64,000 nucleotides of DNA. Origin: Oceanobacillus sp. CFH 90083. Lineage in GTDB: Bacteria; Bacillota; Bacilli; Bacillales; Amphibacillaceae. The notes beneath the pieces are model-generated. The model was not told the origin of the DNA. It was given only the letters and a program-made list of their open reading frames with translations, and made no database searches. The DNA is taken from contig NZ_VIYG01000007.1 of NCBI RefSeq assembly GCF_009389585.1, positions 62,001 to 126,000 on the forward strand. The letters run 5' to 3'. How positions within the stretch are numbered: the first letter of the stretch is position 1; each line of letters starts with the position of its first letter. Positions 42,236 to 51,637 of the stretch are shown here, in pieces. A program made the position numbers and the translations under genes.

Positions 42236-43160
42236 TCCATAACATCATCACAAAAGCAGTGACTGTCCGCTCCATGATTTTAATGGCATGTAAAATATCC
42301 TTTTTTTCCAGCTCCCGCATATTGATTCCCATATGAGCCCGCTCTGATTTGATGCCTCCGTAATAATTAACCCCGCCGAGCTGAACACTAAGGAATAACG
42401 CAATAGCTGCTTCAAAATAACCACTGTTGGGGCTTGGATGCTTTTTCGCATCGGTAAGCCAGCGGTAAAAAGCAGCCTTTCTCTTTAAATGCGGCGTACG
42501 ATTGGTCAGCATCATCAAAAAGCTGGTTATTCTGCTGGGAATCCAATTCAACATATCATCAAGCTTTGCAGCTGCCCGGCCAAAATCCCGGTAGCGTTCA
42601 TTTTTATGACCGATCATGGAATCACAGGTGTTCACAGCCCGGTACAAAATTGCCAGCGGAGCACCGCCAATAAAGGCCCAGAAAAGCGGGGAGGTAATTC
42701 CATCGCCAATACTTTCAGCAACCGTTTCTACAGCAGCACGTGTTACCTCTTTTTCATCCAGCTCATCTGTATCTCTGCCGACAATCATGGAAACCTGGTA
42801 ACGGGCACACTTTATATCTCCGGCAGTCAATGGTTCATAAACACGTAATGCAGCAGCTCCTAAATCCTTTTGCGCAATGGTTGTCACAATCAGGCATGCC
42901 TCAACAATAATCCCGGCAGCAGCATGAAGCTGGTATGCTCCCCAGCTTATTAGCAGGCTGATTGAAAGAACTGTTATTACCACCAGCAAAAGCAGGAGCC
43001 CCCCTCTCTGCTTCCGATGCTTCCCGTGATTTAAACGCTGATTAAGCATAGCAATAAAATTTCCCATCCAACGAACCGGATGCGGCCATTGCGGCGGGTC
43101 GCCAATCATACGATCAAGAATTACTGCGAGTGTGATACTAATTAAGTGATAGATGATCAT
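42195..43160 (-). CDS. cbiB: Adenosylcobinamide-phosphate synthase CbiB
   Basis: The 321-residue membrane protein joins cobyric acid with aminopropanol phosphate. Diagnostic blocks are DRMIGDPPQWPHPVRWMGN near the start, ETVAESIGDGITSPLFWAFIGG (about 151-172), NTCDSMIGHKNERYRDFGRAAAKLDD and PSPNSGYFEAAIA. About four membrane segments are visible. Start and end overlap neighbours by roughly 20 to 40 bases in this tightly packed operon. Confidence 0.95.
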   Translation of the reverse strand: MIIYHLISITLAVILDRMIGDPPQWPHPVRWMGNFIAMLNQRLNHGKHRKQRGGLLLLLVVITVLSISLLISWGAYQLHAAAGIIVEACLIVTTIAQKDLGAAALRVYEPLTAGDIKCARYQVSMIVGRDTDELDEKEVTRAAVETVAESIGDGITSPLFWAFIGGAPLAILYRAVNTCDSMIGHKNERYRDFGRAAAKLDDMLNWIPSRITSFLMMLTNRTPHLKRKAAFYRWLTDAKKHPSPNSGYFEAAIALFLSVQLGGVNYYGGIKSERAHMGINMRELEKKDILHAIKIMERTVTAFVMMLWIGGGIVAAAGTWL

Positions 43161-44634
43161 GCATTTCTTTCCTTTTAAAATAATTCTGGATGGACTGCTT
43201 CATTTCCTGATAAACACCGCGACCAATTAAATAACCAAGCTCCGTAGCTGTACCTGCATAATCAATTTCTTTTCCCTGCTGTGTTGCTGCGACTAATATG
43301 CTGTCTGTTGATGTTCCAGTAGCCTGCTTTTTCGTAACAGCATCCCGAACGTTACAATCACGCAGCACCTGTGCTTTGGCTTCTGTTGCAGTAATAATCG
43401 CCTGGATATAAGCTTCATCCATCAGCTTCCCATTAATAAAAATCCAGGTATTAATCGTACCCGGCTTGACCGGACCAGCTACAGGTGAATCCATGCGTGT
43501 ACTGTCTACTGCATTTCCCACACCAGCAGTTACAACAATCATGATAGAAAAGCCATCTCCCTCATACATACCGTAACTATGATCCTCCAGCGCAACAGCT
43601 GTCATCATTCCAACTGTTTGCGAAACAGGAAAATCATACCGGCTTAAATATTCCTGCATTTCCTCACGGTGATTTGTACAATTATAATTGGCATCTACAT
43701 GCCTGTTTACAAAGCTGCTATACCAGCCGAATCCCGCCCCGATCACACCGGAGGATAAGGTTTTCAATGGCTGCTTTGCCTGTAATACAATGCGCTCTGA
43801 ACTAAACGACAACAAGGCTTCATCAATTTTCACCTTTGCTCCCTCTTTTTCGTTCTTTTTCCCCGGCATGAGATGAAGCTGCGGTTTTGCAATTTGGGCA
43901 TGCAGCTGTTTGATTACTTCTGTATGATAGACACGGTTAATCAGCTCTTCTGACAGCACATCATCAGGGTTTGCAATCGCCCTTGCCTCTCCTTGTTCCA
44001 TCAGTAAAATCCGGTCACAATAAAGACTGGCAAGATTCAAGTCATGTAAAATAGCAACAACTGTTAATTCTTCCTGTCTGGCACGTGTTCTCAGTAAATC
44101 CAGTAATTCCTTTTGATAAGCTAAATCCAGATGATTTGTCGGTTCATCCAGGAGCAGAATTTCCGGCTGCTGCACCAATGCCTGTGCCAAAAAAATTCTC
44201 TGCTGTTCCCCGCCGGAATGCTCCATAACCGAATTATCCTGAAACTGACTAATATTTGTTTGCTTCATTACCTCCTGTACAATTTTTTCATCTGCTTCTG
44301 TCCATGTCTGAAAAAAACCGCGATGATGGGCATACCTGCCAAGCGAAACAGTTTCCTTTACAGTATAAGGAAAAGCCTGCGGTGATAATTGTGGTAAAAC
44401 AGCTACTTTTTTGGCAAGCTGTTTTTTGGTTAAATCCGTAATGCTTATATTACTAATCTTCACCATTCCCTGCTGCAATTCCAATAAACCGCTCAACAGC
44501 TTGAGCAGTGTGGTTTTCCCGCTTCCATTTGGTCCCAGAATACCGAAAAATTCTCCTTTTCCAACAGAAAAATGAATGTTTTTTACAATTTTTTCACCAT
44601 CATAACCGCCAGATACGTTTTCTACGTTAAGCAT
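43138..44634 (-). CDS. Fusion of B12 ABC transporter ATPase (BtuD) and adenosylcobinamide amidohydrolase (CbiZ)
   Basis: Residues 1-250 are an ABC ATPase with Walker A GPNGSGKTTLLKLL (34-47), signature HSGGEQQRIFLAQAL, Walker B ILLLDEPTNHLD and the switch His in AILHDLNLA. From about 280 to 490 is a CbiZ domain: VIGAGFGWYSSFVNRHVD, TAGVGNAVD, GTINTWIFING and ATGTSTDSILVAATQQG. CbiZ cuts imported cobinamide or pseudocobalamin to cobyric acid, so import and remodelling are physically tied. The gene ends in cbiB and lies five bases after btuC. Confidence 0.94.
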   Translation of the reverse strand: MLNVENVSGGYDGEKIVKNIHFSVGKGEFFGILGPNGSGKTTLLKLLSGLLELQQGMVKISNISITDLTKKQLAKKVAVLPQLSPQAFPYTVKETVSLGRYAHHRGFFQTWTEADEKIVQEVMKQTNISQFQDNSVMEHSGGEQQRIFLAQALVQQPEILLLDEPTNHLDLAYQKELLDLLRTRARQEELTVVAILHDLNLASLYCDRILLMEQGEARAIANPDDVLSEELINRVYHTEVIKQLHAQIAKPQLHLMPGKKNEKEGAKVKIDEALLSFSSERIVLQAKQPLKTLSSGVIGAGFGWYSSFVNRHVDANYNCTNHREEMQEYLSRYDFPVSQTVGMMTAVALEDHSYGMYEGDGFSIMIVVTAGVGNAVDSTRMDSPVAGPVKPGTINTWIFINGKLMDEAYIQAIITATEAKAQVLRDCNVRDAVTKKQATGTSTDSILVAATQQGKEIDYAGTATELGYLIGRGVYQEMKQSIQNYFKRKEMHDHLSLN

Positions 44635-44639
44635 CTTTT

Positions 44640-45671
44640 TTATCTCGCCGCCTTTCTTTTCTGTTTAATTAAAATCACGGCAAACACAGGGGCTCCGACT
44701 AATGCTGTAATGACGCCTACAGGCAAAACCTGCGGCGAGATAATCGTCCGGGATAATAAATCCGTTAAGATCAGAAATCCGGCTCCTGTAATCATAGACA
44801 GCGGTAAAAGATGCATATGATCCGGTCCCCAAAGCTTTCTGGCTAAATGCGGGATAACGAGGCCGACAAAGCCAATTGTGCCGGAAACAGCCACTGCTGC
44901 ACCTGTTAAAATAGAGCCAGATGCCAGGATAAGCATTTTTCTTTTTTCTACGTTTACTCCTAAATACTGCGCCCGCTCTTCTCCAAAAGACATGGCATTC
45001 AATTCCCGTGAATTCATCAGCAAAAGGAAACAGCCGATAATTAAAAACGGTAAAATGATCCCGACATATCTCCAGCCGCGCATCGATACACTTCCTAAAA
45101 GCCAGCTCATAATTTGCTGCAGTTCTTCCCCTGTTAAAGCAATAATTAAAGAAATAATAGACCCTAAAAAGGAACTGAAAATAATCCCGGTAAGAATAAT
45201 CGATTCGACACGCATCGTTTTGTCAACTTTTTTTGCGAAAAAGAGAACGATCATAATAGTTGCCAGTGCTGCTATAATACTTAAAATTGGCAACGTATAC
45301 ATCCTAAGAAAAGGAATAGATATATTAAAAAACAGCGTAGATACTGCTCCGACGGATGCACCGGAGGACACACCAAGAATATATGGATCAGCTAAAGGAT
45401 TTCGCAATAAACCTTGGAAGGCCGCTCCTGCAATCGCAAGAGAGGCCCCCACAAGTCCTGCCAGAATAACCCGTGGCAAGCGAATATCATATACAATACT
45501 GATATACATCGAATCAACATCCGCAGCAACAGGCAGACGGAATAATTCTGATCCAATTATTTTAATGATTTCAGGTATCGGGACAGCTACACTGCCAACT
45601 GAAACAGCTATCAGCATGGTACTGACTAAAAACGCTAAGGATAGCGTATATTTCACCAGATTACTCTTCAT
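44640..45671 (-). CDS. btuC: Vitamin B12 / corrinoid ABC transporter permease
   Basis: The start at 45671 has GGAGC nearby, overlaps the btuF stop by 11 bases and gives a 343-residue protein. It belongs to the FecCD/BtuC permease family with about ten membrane helices; the blocks DIRLPRVILAGLVGASLAIAG, FQGLLRNPLADPYILGVSSGAS and GFVGLVIPHLARKLWGPDH (ATPase-coupling loop) are all visible. It forms the channel for corrinoid import with BtuF and the BtuD half of the fusion. Confidence 0.95.
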   Translation of the reverse strand: MKSNLVKYTLSLAFLVSTMLIAVSVGSVAVPIPEIIKIIGSELFRLPVAADVDSMYISIVYDIRLPRVILAGLVGASLAIAGAAFQGLLRNPLADPYILGVSSGASVGAVSTLFFNISIPFLRMYTLPILSIIAALATIMIVLFFAKKVDKTMRVESIILTGIIFSSFLGSIISLIIALTGEELQQIMSWLLGSVSMRGWRYVGIILPFLIIGCFLLLMNSRELNAMSFGEERAQYLGVNVEKRKMLILASGSILTGAAVAVSGTIGFVGLVIPHLARKLWGPDHMHLLPLSMITGAGFLILTDLLSRTIISPQVLPVGVITALVGAPVFAVILIKQKRKAAR

Positions 45672-46659
45672 CAAAAAGCTCCGGATAAACTGCTTCTGCA
45701 ATTTCTCTGGCACCATCAACAAGACGCGGGCCCGGGCGGGAGACTGTATCCGAATCAACATCATAAATCCGCTCATTTGCTACAGCATCTACCGCATCAA
45801 AACCAGCTCTGGAACTCACTTCACCAATTGGATCCTCTACATAAGAGCCATATGTCGAAATAATAACCTCTGGATTCAGCTCGATAATTGCTTCCGGGTC
45901 TATCTCAACCCACCCCTCCTGATCACCGGCTGCATTATCTGCATTTATAATTTGCAGTAACTCATCAAGGAATGTATTCTGTCCTACTGTAAAGATATCT
46001 GGTGACGGCGAGATTTCAAAGAAAACGGATTGACGCTCGTCCTCCGCTACTTCCGAAGTTATTTCCTCCAATTCAGCAAAGTCAGCTTGCATATCTGTAA
46101 CTAATTGTTCTGCCTCTTCTTCCGCACCAACAACTTGTCCAATATTTTCAATTGTTTCATATGTTGTATCAACATCTGTTGCATCGGCCACGGTAAATAC
46201 ATCAATGTCAGCATCCTCCAGCTGTTCTAATGCTTCCTGTGATGAAGCGACCTGAGATGCATGGGCTAAAACCACATCCGGGTCCAGGCTAATAATTACT
46301 TCCACATTAAATTCCATGCCGCCGACTGTATCAATATCCAAAACTTCATCTGGATACGTATCATTTTCAGACACGCCAACAACCTTATCTCCCTGTCCTA
46401 AAGCAAATGCAATTTCCGTGTTACTCGGCATTAACGAGACAATACGCTCGGGCTCTTCCTCCAGTGTTACCTCATTGTCGATTGCATCTGTAATTGTTAA
46501 CGGATAAACAGAATCATCTCCATTTGTTTCTTCAGAAGCTGCTTCTTCATTTGATGAATCTTCGTCTGGTGCTGCATCATCGGTATTGTCATTATTACTG
46601 CACCCAATTAAGATACCTGCTAATAATGTCACCAGCAGTACGTGTAAAAACTTTTTCAC
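45661..46659 (-). CDS. btuF: Corrinoid-binding lipoprotein BtuF
   Basis: The 332-residue cluster A-2 binding protein has a signal peptide and lipobox ending LAGILIGC with Cys20 as lipid anchor, followed by an acidic linker. The two-lobed periplasmic-binding fold shows ERIVSLMPSNTEIAFALG, KVVGVSENDTYP and later ISTYGSYVEDPIGE. It captures B12 or related corrinoids at the cell surface. It is the first gene behind the cobalamin riboswitch. Confidence 0.94.
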   Translation of the reverse strand: MKKFLHVLLVTLLAGILIGCSNNDNTDDAAPDEDSSNEEAASEETNGDDSVYPLTITDAIDNEVTLEEEPERIVSLMPSNTEIAFALGQGDKVVGVSENDTYPDEVLDIDTVGGMEFNVEVIISLDPDVVLAHASQVASSQEALEQLEDADIDVFTVADATDVDTTYETIENIGQVVGAEEEAEQLVTDMQADFAELEEITSEVAEDERQSVFFEISPSPDIFTVGQNTFLDELLQIINADNAAGDQEGWVEIDPEAIIELNPEVIISTYGSYVEDPIGEVSSRAGFDAVDAVANERIYDVDSDTVSRPGPRLVDGAREIAEAVYPELFDEE

Positions 46660-46841
46660 TTTAACTTCCCCCTTGATTTTGTTTTTTTACATGCCCAGCC
46701 ATTCCGCCTGGAAAACATCAGAAAAGAAGGTGAGTGAATCTGTTTTCACAGAAACTTCATCCAGCTGAATCAAACAGCTTTGTACAACGAACAGACGTCG
46801 ATTGTTTTTACCTGATTTCTTCTGCCCACTGTAAAACTATT

Positions 46842-46874
46842 AAAAAAACATCTCCACGGCGCACATGAAGATGT
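46842..46874 (-). terminator. Riboswitch-controlled terminator
   Basis: On the minus strand ACATCTTCATG and CGTGGAGATGT pair over 11 positions with two G-U pairs around TGCGC, followed by seven T. It lies about 57 bases past the riboswitch and 180 before btuF. Confidence 0.85.
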
Positions 46875-46930
46875 CAGAAAGATTCAGAAAAATGCTTCAC
46901 CTTACTATCCTCGTAGATTGGCTTTGAGCT

Positions 46931-47088
46931 AAAAATAGGCAGGTATCCTGGCTTTTGGTCATCACTCACAGATCCTTCCCATACAGCTTTGTACAGTGGC
47001 TAGCTCTGCTCGCTCGCAATTACAGTGGCGGGACCGCGTTGGAATTGCACCAACTTCCCTTTACGATTTTTAAAAATCACCTATTTTT
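46931..47088 (-). promoter_or_regulatory. Cobalamin riboswitch
   Basis: Read on the minus strand, the block GCCAGGATACCTGCC (46938-46952) is the B12 box next to the closing stem formed with TAGGTG near 47080. Upstream are AAAGGGAAG, TTGGTGCAATTCCAACGCGG, GTCCCGCCACTG and GCCACTG, and ATGGGAAGGAT, the usual order of the conserved core. Binding adenosylcobalamin should favour the terminator that follows and switch off the uptake and salvage operon. Confidence 0.92.
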
Positions 47089-47261
47089 ATTTTTATGTAA
47101 TGGTCCTTACGTGTTGAACATTCTCTTTAAGACTATTTTACAATGTTTTACGGTAGAAGTCACCTTTTGGATGATATTTTCATTATACGGTCATGCTCCG
47201 GCAAGCCATACCTGAAAAGTGCAGGATCGTCCTGGCCATACTACCTTATTTCTTAAAGTGC

Positions 47262-47312
47262 AAAAAAGCTGGAGCAGGTTGAATTACTATCCAACCAGGT
47301 CCAGCTTTTTTT
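47262..47312 (-). terminator. rpoE terminator
   Basis: AAAAAGCTGGA and TCCAGCTTTTTT form the outer stem and GGTTG/CAACC an inner one, followed by T. It lies about 25 bases after the rpoE stop. Confidence 0.9.
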
Positions 47313-47334
47313 TGAATACATTTTTTGCAGATGA

Positions 47335-47841
47335 TTAACGATCGTCCTCATCATCGTAGTCTAATTCGTCCATATCATCTTTTCCGATAACGTCATCGAC
47401 TTCATCTTCAATTTCTTCTAAGTCGGCATCCTCTACATCATCGAAATCATCCAGCATATCATCGATGTCTTCATCTGTTATATCTAAATCATCATCAATT
47501 TCTTCTGATTCATCCAATACTGCTTTTTTCTTCTTTTTCTTACGTTTTTTTGGTTCCTCTGTGATTTCTTCCTCGGCTTGCTCTACCGGATACCAGCTCT
47601 TTAATCCCCACATGCCGGAGCCTAATGTTAAGTAGCGTCCATCAACATTCATATCTGTGTAGAATTGCGCAATTAAATCTTCTTTCTGTTTTTCAGAGAA
47701 GTTCTTTAAATCTGCTATTTTAGAAAACAAATCCTGAAAAGAGATGGCTTTATTTTCTTCCTTTAAAATAATAGAACCTAATTCAATCATGGATAGATCA
47801 TCAATTTGTTCTTGTGTCAGTTCTTTCACGCTCACGTTCAT
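47335..47841 (-). CDS. rpoE: RNA polymerase delta subunit
   Basis: The 168-residue Gram-positive accessory subunit increases promoter selectivity and polymerase recycling. The folded N-terminal domain (1-92) contains FYTDMNVDGRYLTLGSGMWGLKSWYP. A lysine tract, KKRKKKKKKA, precedes a long acidic disordered tail of Asp and Glu (about 110-168), as in known RpoE proteins. In B. subtilis pyrG follows directly; here the cobalamin operon lies between them. Confidence 0.95.
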   Translation of the reverse strand: MNVSVKELTQEQIDDLSMIELGSIILKEENKAISFQDLFSKIADLKNFSEKQKEDLIAQFYTDMNVDGRYLTLGSGMWGLKSWYPVEQAEEEITEEPKKRKKKKKKAVLDESEEIDDDLDITDEDIDDMLDDFDDVEDADLEEIEDEVDDVIGKDDMDELDYDDEDDR

Positions 47842-48008
47842 GCACTCCTTTTAAAAATATAATCATACCTATCTATGCTATAAATGATTATTATACCTGC
47901 TATTTCGTCACAATAAATCTATTTTACATTATAAACATATTTGAATGCAATTATCCACTAAAAGTTTACCGTTCTGTCTTCTTAAATAAGCTGAATAGCG
48001 ATCACTCC

Positions 48009-48159
48009 GGAAAAACACTACGCTTTCCACGGGCTTGCGCTCAGCCTCCTCGATAAAAAGAAAACCGCTTTTTCTCTGCGGGGTCTTCCCACTGGGACTG
48101 CGATTACTCGCCCCACCGAAGAGCTTTTGCGCTTTCCCGTAGGAGTCTCCGTGTTTTTC
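48009..48159. mobile_element. Inverted-repeat element carrying a nested hairpin repeat
   Basis: GGAAAAACAC (48009-48018) and GTGTTTTTCC (48150-48159) are perfect 10-base ends. The interior has CGCTTTCCACGGGC, CTCAGCCTCCTCG, CTGCGGGGTCTTCC and CCGTAGGAGTCT, a set of blocks I associate with a repeat found in many Bacillaceae. A hairpin repeat with flanks CACCGAAGAGC, identical to those at 26999-27007, sits in the middle. Confidence 0.6.
48092..48114 (+). repeat. Hairpin repeat, copy 8 (nested)
   Basis: TGGGAC and GCCCCA flank the standard loop TGCGATTACTC, with one mismatch in the stem. It is followed by CCGAAGAGCTTT as in copy 5. Confidence 0.6.
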
Positions 48160-48346
48160 CTCCGTTAGATAGTTTCATTACCATCTATATTTAATTTACA
48201 CTAACCTGACAACATTGCTACAGTTCCTCGTCTCTATCGAAAACCGACGCTAGTTACTACTGTATACAATCCTAACTTAATCATCTTTATTATGATAAAC
48301 AAGAACGTGAGCATGGTTTTCATAGCTTGATATATTTTTAAATTAT

Positions 48347-51300
48347 TTACATATTCCGCCGGTATTGTCCTCCGACTTCGTAGAGCGCTTTTGTGATTTC
48401 TCCAAGGCTTGCGTGGCGAACAGTGTGCAGTAATTCTGAAAAGATGTTTCCTCCTGTTACAGCTGTTTGTTTTAACCGCTGCAGGGCTTCCTCAACATGA
48501 TCTTTATTTTCTGCTTGAAACCGGCGCAGTTCTGTGATTTGATGCATTTTTTCTTCTTCTGTCGCCCGGGCAAGCTCCATCGAATCAATGTCTTCCTCTG
48601 ATGGCGGATTCGGGTTTAAATACGTATTCACGCCGACAATAGGAAGTTCCCCGGAATGTTTCTTTCCTTCATAATAAAGGGACTCCTCCTGAATTTTTCC
48701 GCGCTGGTATTGACGTTCCATTGCTCCCAGCACTCCGCCGCGGTCATTCATCTGTTCAAATTCCTGTAAAACCGCTTCCTGCACAAGGTCTGTTAATTCT
48801 TCCACAATGAAGGCTCCCTGTAAGGAATTTTCATTTTTCGTCAGTCCAAATTCTTTATTAATAATCATTTGAATCGCCATTGCCCGGCGGACAGATTCTT
48901 CTGTCGGTGTCGTAATCGCCTCATCATAAGCATTGGTATGCAAGGAATTAGTATTATCCTGAATAGCTAATAACGCCTGCAATGTTGTACGGATATCATT
49001 AAAATCAATCTCCTGTGCGTGCAGGGACCTGCCGGATGTTTGCACATGATATTTCAGCTTTTGACTGCGTTCATTTGCACCGTACTTTTCCTTCATGGTA
49101 ATTGCCCAAATCCTTCTGGCTACTCTGCCAATGACGGTATACTCCGGATCTAAGCCGTTTGAGAAGAAAAAGGACAGGTTCGGTGCAAATTTATCAATAT
49201 CCATGCCCCGGCTTAAATAATATTCTACATAGGTAAATCCGTTTGCTAATGTAAACGCAAGCTGGGTAATCGGATTCGCCCCTGCTTCTGCAATATGGTA
49301 GCCGGATATGGAGACAGAATAATAATTGCGTACTTTATGATCGATAAAATATGCTTGAATATCTCCCATCATACGCAGGGCAAATTCGGTCGAAAAAATG
49401 CATGTATTCTGCCCCTGATCCTCTTTTAAAATATCCGCCTGCACGGTACCCCTGATGACAGAAACCGTATCTGCCTGAATCTGAGTGAATTCCTCCCCTG
49501 TCGGCGGGCGTCCATTTTCTTCCGTGAACTTATCTACCTGCTGGTCGATGGCCGTATTAAAATACATCGCTAAAATAATTGGCGCCGGACCATTAATTGT
49601 CATCGAAACAGAGGTTAACGGATCTGTTAAATCAAAGCCGCTGTAAAGCTTTTTCATATCATCTAATGTACAAATATTTACACCGCTGTTGCCAACCTTC
49701 CCGTAAATATCCGGTCGTTCAGCAGGGTCTTCCCCGTATAAAGTGACTGAGTCAAATGCCGTTGAAAGCCGTTTCGCTGCTTCCCCTTTAGATAGATAAT
49801 GAAAGCGGCGATTCGTCCGCTCCGGCGTTCCTTCACCGGCAAATTGTCTTGTCGGATCCTCCCCTTTTCTTTTAAACGGAAACACACCTGCTGTATAAGG
49901 AAAAGAGCCGGGGACATTTTCCCGCATTAACCAATAAAGACGGTCTCCCCAATCCTGATATTTCGGCAAAGCCACTTTCGGAATTTTTAAGCCGGCTAGA
50001 GATTCTGTCGTTAAGTCGATCGTAATCTCTTTATCTCTCACTTTAAATGTAAATGTATCCCCCAGATAGCTCATCTTTAATGTCTCCCAATTATCCAGCA
50101 GCTGTCTGGCATCGCCATCTAATTGCTGTTCAGCTAATCTAACCGCCTGATCCAGTGCAGCTGCCGCTTCTTCACCAACATCCTCTCTGGCTCCTTTTAA
50201 CCGATAGAGCTTTGAAGCAATGAACCGCTGTTTTTCCGCACGCTTATCATAATTACGAACATAGGAAGCGATCTCCCGCAGATAATGCCTGCGTTCATTG
50301 GTAATAATTTGATTTTGCTTTTCGGAAACGACATGACGTTCAAATGACGTCTCTTCTTCCCAGTGGTAATCTTCATTTATCCGATCAATGAACGAAGCAA
50401 ATAAAGCATTCGTTCCTGCATCATTAAATTGACTCGCTATCGTTCCGAACACAGGGAATTTGGTTTTATCCTCATGGAATAACATATGGCTGCGCTCATA
50501 TTGTTTCCTGACTTGATTCAGTGCATCCTCTGAACCTTTTTGCTCAAATTTATTTATGACGATAAAATCAGCAAAATCAATCATATCAATTTTTTCTAAT
50601 TGCGTTGGTGCACCATATTCCGCTGTCATGACATACATGGATAAATCCGTAATATCTGTAACCGCTGCATCCCCCTGCCCAATTCCGCTTGTCTCCACAA
50701 TAATCAGGTCATAACCTGATGCACGAACTACCTCGATCGCATCTTGAATCGATTCAGAAAGCTCTGTACCTGAATTTCTGGTAGCCAGAGAACGCATATA
50801 AACCCGATCCGAAAAAATAGCATTCATGCGGATACGATCACCAAGTAAAGCACCGCCCGTTTTTCGCTTTGATGGGTCAATAGATAAAATAGCTACCTTC
50901 CGCTCTGGAATTTCATTTAAAAACCTGCGGATCAGTTCATCAGTCAACGAGCTTTTCCCTGCTCCACCTGTTCCTGTAATGCCAAGAACGGGAATTTTCT
51001 TTTTTTGATGCGCAGAAATTTTTTCTAACACGTATTTCTTTGTTTCTTCTTCTCCATTTTCCATCAAGGTGATAAATTTGCCGACCGCTAACCTGTTTCC
51101 TTCTCTTAATCGCTCCAAATCTTTTTCCAGATCGATGGGCGGAAGAAAATCGCATTTTTCCAGCATACGGTCAATCATCCCTTGCAAACCATATTTTCTC
51201 CCATCCTCCGGAGAAAACAGCCAGGCTACACCGTAATCATGAAGTTCTTTAATTTCCCGAGGAAGAATGGTTCCTCCTCCTCCGCCTAACACTTGAATAT

Positions 51301-51577
51301 GTGCGGCATCCAGTCTTTTTAGCAGGTCAATCATATATTTAAAATATTCCACATGCCCGCCCTGATAAGATGAAATGGCAATTCCTTGCGCATCCTCCTG
51401 AATGGCTGCATAAACAACTTCTTCTACAGAACGATTATGTCCAAGGTGAACAACCTCTGCACCGCTAGCTTGCAAAATACGCCGCATAATATTTATTGAA
51501 GCATCATGCCCGTCAAACAGACTGGATGCTGTCACAAAACGGATGGGATGCTTTGGCGAATAACGTTCTTCTGTCAT
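48347..51577 (-). CDS. icmF: Fused isobutyryl-CoA mutase IcmF
   Basis: The 1076-residue adenosylcobalamin enzyme interconverts isobutyryl-CoA and butyryl-CoA. Order of domains: B12-binding (about 12-145; DGHDASINI with the cobalt-ligand His, later GGGGGTI), G-protein chaperone (about 195-420; Walker [10 protein letters not shown] at 202-210, [14 protein letters not shown]), then the large mutase domain (about 530-1076). The substrate segment reads [20 protein letters not shown]; IcmF has Phe in GVFPFK where methylmalonyl-CoA mutase has Tyr in GxYPTM. This supports isobutyryl-CoA over methylmalonyl-CoA. It ends a fatty-acid/branched-chain operon and depends on the nearby B12 operon. Confidence 0.95.
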   Translation of the reverse strand: MTEERYSPKHPIRFVTASSLFDGHDASINIMRRILQASGAEVVHLGHNRSVEEVVYAAIQEDAQGIAISSYQGGHVEYFKYMIDLLKRLDAAHIQVLGGGGGTILPREIKELHDYGVAWLFSPEDGRKYGLQGMIDRMLEKCDFLPPIDLEKDLERLREGNRLAVGKFITLMENGEEETKKYVLEKISAHQKKKIPVLGITGTGGAGKSSLTDELIRRFLNEIPERKVAILSIDPSKRKTGGALLGDRIRMNAIFSDRVYMRSLATRNSGTELSESIQDAIEVVRASGYDLIIVETSGIGQGDAAVTDITDLSMYVMTAEYGAPTQLEKIDMIDFADFIVINKFEQKGSEDALNQVRKQYERSHMLFHEDKTKFPVFGTIASQFNDAGTNALFASFIDRINEDYHWEEETSFERHVVSEKQNQIITNERRHYLREIASYVRNYDKRAEKQRFIASKLYRLKGAREDVGEEAAAALDQAVRLAEQQLDGDARQLLDNWETLKMSYLGDTFTFKVRDKEITIDLTTESLAGLKIPKVALPKYQDWGDRLYWLMRENVPGSFPYTAGVFPFKRKGEDPTRQFAGEGTPERTNRRFHYLSKGEAAKRLSTAFDSVTLYGEDPAERPDIYGKVGNSGVNICTLDDMKKLYSGFDLTDPLTSVSMTINGPAPIILAMYFNTAIDQQVDKFTEENGRPPTGEEFTQIQADTVSVIRGTVQADILKEDQGQNTCIFSTEFALRMMGDIQAYFIDHKVRNYYSVSISGYHIAEAGANPITQLAFTLANGFTYVEYYLSRGMDIDKFAPNLSFFFSNGLDPEYTVIGRVARRIWAITMKEKYGANERSQKLKYHVQTSGRSLHAQEIDFNDIRTTLQALLAIQDNTNSLHTNAYDEAITTPTEESVRRAMAIQMIINKEFGLTKNENSLQGAFIVEELTDLVQEAVLQEFEQMNDRGGVLGAMERQYQRGKIQEESLYYEGKKHSGELPIVGVNTYLNPNPPSEEDIDSMELARATEEEKMHQITELRRFQAENKDHVEEALQRLKQTAVTGGNIFSELLHTVRHASLGEITKALYEVGGQYRRNM

Positions 51578-51637
51578 GCTTAATCCCCCAATTCCGATAA
51601 ATTTTTGAATTTACAAAACCTCTGATTATTCATATAT

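Larger units (their letters stand above)
46660..47334. other. Leader of the cobalamin operon
   Basis: The stretch holds the riboswitch (46931-47088), its terminator (46842-46874) and the rpoE terminator (47262-47312). Apart from these nothing else is seen. Confidence 0.7.
47842..48346. other. 505-base gap with a composite repeat
   Basis: The gap between icmF and rpoE contains the 151-base inverted-repeat element at 48009-48159 and little else. No gene and no clear icmF terminator is seen. Confidence 0.5.

Noticed and set aside
44878-45960. A 360-codon open frame on the plus strand opposite btuC and btuF
   Set aside because: It is antisense to two clear transporter genes in a riboswitch-controlled operon, has no ribosome site, and its sequence mirrors hydrophobic codons of the real genes.
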